This document shows positions 61,363 to 64,000 of a stretch of 64,000 nucleotides of DNA, piece by piece. The stretch spans positions 168,453 to 232,452 of the forward strand of contig JADZCM010000014.1 of NCBI GenBank assembly GCA_020851555.1. The letters run 5' to 3'. Position 1 is the first letter of the stretch; the number at the start of each line of letters is the position of its first letter. Position numbers and translations under genes: made by a program. The notes below the pieces were generated by a model. The model worked only from the letters and a program-made list of their open reading frames with translations. It was not told the DNA's origin and did no database searches. The stretch comes from Bryobacterales bacterium. GTDB lineage: Bacteria; Acidobacteriota; Terriglobia; Bryobacterales; Bryobacteraceae.

Positions 61363-61706
61363 GCCTTCCGGCTATCTTCTTCAGCGCATGCCCGGCTGGC
61401 CCGCGAAGGGCCTTTCCGCGTGTGCTCTGCCGGATGTTCCAATACGCGGCGGGCGCAGTCGCGTTGCTCGGATGGCGCCGGCGTGTCTTGGCCCGTTCTA
61501 TAGGTCCAACCGCGAGTCCCACTGCCGTGACAAGGCCACGGCCAGAGGCGTAAGGAAGGCCGGAGGGCGCTCTGAAGAACGCCCTCCGGTGGGGGGGAGG
61601 TATTATCCAGGGAGAGCTGGGCAGCTTCTCCCAACACGCGGATTCTACCCGCTGCCGCCCCGGCTGACAATCCTGTAAATGGTGGGGGGTACACTACTTA
61701 CGATCG
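61363..61706. other. Intergenic stretch with a 10-bp hairpin
   Basis: About 340 bases without a supportable gene. It holds CCGGAGGGCG (61560-61569) and its reverse complement CGCCCTCCGG (61580-61589), a perfect 10-bp stem with a 10-base loop. There is no U run on the plus side (a G run follows); the minus side is followed by CCTTCCTTACG, so a weak terminator for the leftward direction is possible. The element debris begins just after. Confidence 0.45.
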
Positions 61707-61856
61707 TCAACAACCCGGCGATGCGGACGAGGGACGGCCCGGCTGCCGGCAGAACTCTTCCGGGCTGATCCCACTGGTCTCGCCTTCGGCAACCAACTGC
61801 TCAGCTTCCGCCCGGCTCCGGCGGCGCCGCAGCTCTCCCACCTGTTGTTCGCTCAC
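61707..61856 (-). pseudogene. IS66-type accessory (TnpA-like) fragment
   Basis: A 49-codon frame from GTG 61856 to a TGA at 61707 reads SEQQVGELRRRRSRAEAEQL, then VAEGETSGISPEEFCRQPGR. The R-R-x-R-S-x-x-E, EQLVAE and SGISxEEFCRQ motifs match the N-terminus of the small helix-turn-helix accessory protein of IS66 elements. It breaks off after about 40 residues. It butts directly against the IS3 OrfB frame, so one element inserted into or recombined with the other. It is too short to be active. Confidence 0.55.
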
Positions 61857-61879
61857 GCTCGCCGTTCAACACCACCCCC

Positions 61880-62160
61880 GCCGCGTGAACAGATGGGATG
61901 CTCTGACGCTTACCCTCGTCCAGCCGGGTTGCGAAGACCTCGGTCGGCGCCTGGTCCTCGAAGCGCTCCGAATGTAAGACGTCGAGGGCCCTTTGCTGTT
62001 CGGCGGGCGCCAGGGCGCGGGGCGGACTCGGGCGAAAGGCCGCCGGGGCGGCCGGCTGGCTTCGGCGGAGGTGGCGGTACAGCGAGGCCCGCGGCACGTT
62101 GAGTGCGCGGCAGGCGGCCGCCCGGCCCACCGTTTGGCCGAGCTGGTGGGCGGCGGTCAT
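61880..62160 (-). pseudogene. IS3-family OrfB transposase, N-terminal fragment
   Basis: From ATG 62160: MTAAHQLGQTVGRAAACRAL, then NVPRASLYRHLRR, ALDVLHSERFEDQAPTEVFA and TRLDEG. This is the start of the IS3-family OrfB (usual phrase: L(D)VLHSERFVDQAPAEVYATLLDEG). After DEG the frame turns into unrelated sequence (KRQSIPSVHAAGVV), so the DDE catalytic part is missing. The fragment was cut off by the IS66-like material to its left. OrfA lies right upstream in the same direction (its TGA overlaps this ATG). Confidence 0.7.
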
Positions 62161-62595
62161 AAGTTCTCCTCGCCGGTTTTGACTTCCGGCAGCGAGATCC
62201 CCAGCAGGGCCGATACTTCTTCTGCACCTCGATGATGAGCTCGGCCTGTTCGAGGCGGCGGCTCAGACGAGCGTTCTCTTTCCGCAGGCGCTGGTTCTCG
62301 TCGGCCAGCGGGTTAGCGGTGGATTTGCGCTCGCGTTTTTTTGGTGTCAAGGCATCGAGTTCGCCCTGCTCCTTCTGGCGGCGCCAGGTCATCAGATGAC
62401 ACGAGTACAGCCCCTCGCGACGCAGCAGGGCGCCGATGGCGTGATCATCGCGGCAGGCCTCTGCTTGGGCCAGGATCGAGCGCTTGTACTCAGCCGTGAA
62501 CTGGCGCCGCTTGGGCTTTTCCGGAACCTCCGGATTCGGGATGTGGGGCGGAGTGGCGGCGCCGGAGTTGGCAACGGGGGAGGTGTCTCAGTCAT
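62157..62595 (-). pseudogene. IS3-family OrfA with two frameshifts
   Basis: The protein is spread over three frames. ATG 62595 gives MTETPPPLPTPAP; a shift within the C run at about 62574-62580 leads to PEVPEKPKRRQFTAEYKRSI then HAIGALLRREGLYSCHLMTW (HTH of OrfA); the middle has LADENQRLRKENARLSRRLE and LEQAELIIEVQKK. A second shift at about 62224 is needed to read the expected end LGISLPEVKTGEENL and TGA at 62157. So it is a pseudogene by two single-base changes. Family (IS3, IS2-like group) is from the QFTAEYKRxIL and LIIEVQKK motifs. Confidence 0.75.
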
Positions 62596-62697
62596 GTTGG
62601 CACAGAGGGCCATCGCTCCGCGACGAATTTGTTCTAAGATCGGGCCCGAAGCAGGCAGCTCTACCGCGCGCATGATTTGGTGCTAACTTTGCTCTGT

Positions 62698-63930
62698 ATG
62701 GCTGATATGACCGCCATTTTCATGCACGAGACGCAAGCGCTGATCGAGTCTGCCGCCAGGCTAGTAGTCGATTACTACAAGACACTGCCCCAGCGGCCGG
62801 TGTTGGTCCCCAGCACCTCGGAGAGCCTTCGTGAAGTGCTGTGTGAACCCTTACCTGTCGACGGTACAGGTTTTGAAACACTCCTCGGAACGCTTCGAGA
62901 CGTCGTTTTCCGATTTAGCCGCCACAACGGCCATCAACGATTCTTCGGCTATGTAGCATCGCCCGGAACACCAATCACCACGGCCGGAAGCATGATTGAA
63001 GCGGCACTGAACGCGAATCTCACGAGCTGGCGATCTGCCCCGCCAGCAGCCGAACTGGAGCACCTCGTCATCACCTGGCTCAAGGAGATGCTTGGGTATC
63101 CGTCCAGTGCGGAGGGATTGCTTGTGAGCGGTGGGTCCATGGCCAACTTGGCGGCGATGGCCGCAGCCAGAAGCGCGATCCGGCCGGAGGCGGCACGCAA
63201 CGGTCTTTCTGGACCACCGCTGACGGTGTATGTTTCTTCCGAGTCGCATTTTTCGTTGCGGAAGGCGGCAGCAATCCTGGGTATCGGCGAGGCGAATGTT
63301 CGTATCGTCAGCACCGACGCTCAACTCCGCATGGATCCGGCGGAACTCGAACGTCTGATCCGCGTTGATTTGGCGGCGGGACGCGTGCCGATGTGCGTTT
63401 CCGCCAACCTAGGCACGGTCGGGACCGGCGCCGTAGATCCCATCGACGCGATTGCCAAAATCGCTCACCGGTACGGGCTTTGGCTACATGTGGATGCGGC
63501 GTATGGGGGCTTCGCGGCGCTCGCTCCCTCCGGACAGCCATATTTCGAGGCCATCTCCGAAGCCGATTCCGTCACGCTGGACCCGCACAAGTGGCTGTAC
63601 GTACCCGTGGGTTGCGGCTGTGTTCTTTACAAAAATCCATCTGCCGCCTACTCCGCTTTCAGCCACAACGCCGAGTACACCCGTACCATCGGCCTCGAAC
63701 GGAACGAAGCTTTCGCTTTCTGGAATTACGGTCCCGAGTTGTCCAGGCCATTCCGTGCACTCAACCTGTGGCTCTTGCTGAAGTACGCCGGCACGAAGCG
63801 AATCGGAGACGCCATCGAATCCAACATCGGCTGTGCCAAATATTTCGAAAAGCTGGTTTGTGCTAGTGAAGATTGGGTGCGCGACAAAAATGTAGCCCAT
63901 CATGCGGCTGACGAGCGATCCGCCCAGTAG
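62698..63930 (+). CDS. PLP-dependent amino-acid decarboxylase, 3' end replaced by IS
   Basis: The open frame encodes 410 residues from ATG 62698 (62707 also possible). It is a group II decarboxylase: FFGYVASPGTPITTAGSMIE, EGLLVSGGSMANLAAMAAAR, LWLHVDAAYGGF and DPHKWLYVPVGCG with the PLP Lys in DPHKW. Homologues (aromatic amino acid, diaminobutyrate or glutamate type) are about 470 residues. Native similarity ends near IGCAKYFEKL (about 63855); the last 15-25 codons read into the end of an ISKra4-like element. The product probably lacks the C-terminal domain that completes the active site and may not work. Substrate cannot be told. Confidence 0.8.
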   Translation: MADMTAIFMHETQALIESAARLVVDYYKTLPQRPVLVPSTSESLREVLCEPLPVDGTGFETLLGTLRDVVFRFSRHNGHQRFFGYVASPGTPITTAGSMIEAALNANLTSWRSAPPAAELEHLVITWLKEMLGYPSSAEGLLVSGGSMANLAAMAAARSAIRPEAARNGLSGPPLTVYVSSESHFSLRKAAAILGIGEANVRIVSTDAQLRMDPAELERLIRVDLAAGRVPMCVSANLGTVGTGAVDPIDAIAKIAHRYGLWLHVDAAYGGFAALAPSGQPYFEAISEADSVTLDPHKWLYVPVGCGCVLYKNPSAAYSAFSHNAEYTRTIGLERNEAFAFWNYGPELSRPFRALNLWLLLKYAGTKRIGDAIESNIGCAKYFEKLVCASEDWVRDKNVAHHAADERSAQ

Positions 63931-64000
63931 TCTTCGAACCTACGGCTGAGGCGGCAGCAGCGCAGGGCGATGATGGCGTTAGCGCCACGGACGGTCCAGA
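63870..64000 (-). mobile_element. ISKra4-like element, 3' end of transposase and terminus
   Basis: On the minus strand, from the window edge to TGA at 63900-63902, the frame reads WTVRGANAIIALRCCRLSRR then FEDYWADRSSAA. That is the C-terminus of an ISKra4-type transposase. Beyond the stop the terminus continues to about 63870 (GGGTGCGCGAC on the plus strand at about 63875). This terminus has replaced the 3' end of the decarboxylase gene. The rest of the element lies outside the window. Confidence 0.65.

Overview
The window is about 64 kb of GC-rich bacterial chromosome with mostly housekeeping gene content and a few short patches of mobile-element debris. The best guess is an Acidobacteriota genome of the Solibacter/Bryobacter kind. 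This rests on a VWFA-related protein of the type known mainly from that phylum (10271-11248), a bacillithiol deacetylase BshB1, several secreted proteins of acidobacterial type (DUF5916, DinB-like, tandem VWA-like paralogues) and the overall codon and GC character. No rRNA gene is present, so the assignment is an inference.

Layout. 1-1061: end of homoserine kinase and an IS1634-type transposase scrap. 1066-4736: a small secreted protein and a TetR-regulator/GH2 glycosidase pair. 4737-5815: a gene-poor patch with an IS21-like terminal repeat and a 49-residue ORF with a strong Shine-Dalgarno. 5816-8633: a two-gene HD-domain/ImmA-IrrE metallopeptidase module of lower GC, abutting the 3' side of tRNA-Asn (8954-9028). 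This is the best candidate here for an undescribed, possibly defensive, system. 9190-11248: VWA protein, Hfq-like Sm protein and inositol monophosphatase in one operon. 11286-16265: thioesterase, metallophosphoesterase, sulfatase and a Do/HtrA protease. 16301-18972: membrane and secreted proteins of unknown function.

19067-27017 is one tightly overlapping minus-strand operon from a good promoter at 27061-27089: receiver, REC-histidine kinase, receiver, the four subunits of a group 3b-like NiFe hydrogenase (beta, gamma, delta, alpha) and a membrane histidine kinase. An H2/NAD(P)H enzyme is thus embedded in its own phosphorelay. 27179-33129: SSB, two tandem secreted paralogues with a methyltransferase-like protein carrying a signal peptide, rhomboid protease, BshB1, CBS protein and a small multihaem cytochrome. 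33380-39230: a sufBCDSU operon ending in an Rrf2 regulator, with a GACTA-GA-TAGTC palindrome over the promoter -35. 39276-47502: zinc-ribbon coiled-coil protein, MurJ, M20 peptidase, degenerate receiver, Hpt with a kinase-like/nuclease-like fusion protein, SDR, RlmH and AccD.

47499-61362 is rich in unusual fusions: ABC-F protein, PilZ-J-domain protein, RNase H-like exonuclease, cupin, rubrerythrin, a single-chain NfnA-NfnB-like transhydrogenase, DinB, a GT4 glycosyltransferase, a DUF5916 protein and an MPN-like/ExeA-type AAA+ fusion. 61363-64000: IS3 and IS66 relics and a PLP decarboxylase whose 3' end has been replaced by the end of an ISKra4-like element running off the window.

Functional threads: redox and Fe-S metabolism recur (NADP-linked hydrogenase, NfnAB-like transhydrogenase, rubrerythrin, SUF operon, bacillithiol, haem cytochrome), as expected for an organism handling low-potential electrons under fluctuating oxygen. 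No CRISPR array, prophage or rRNA operon was seen.
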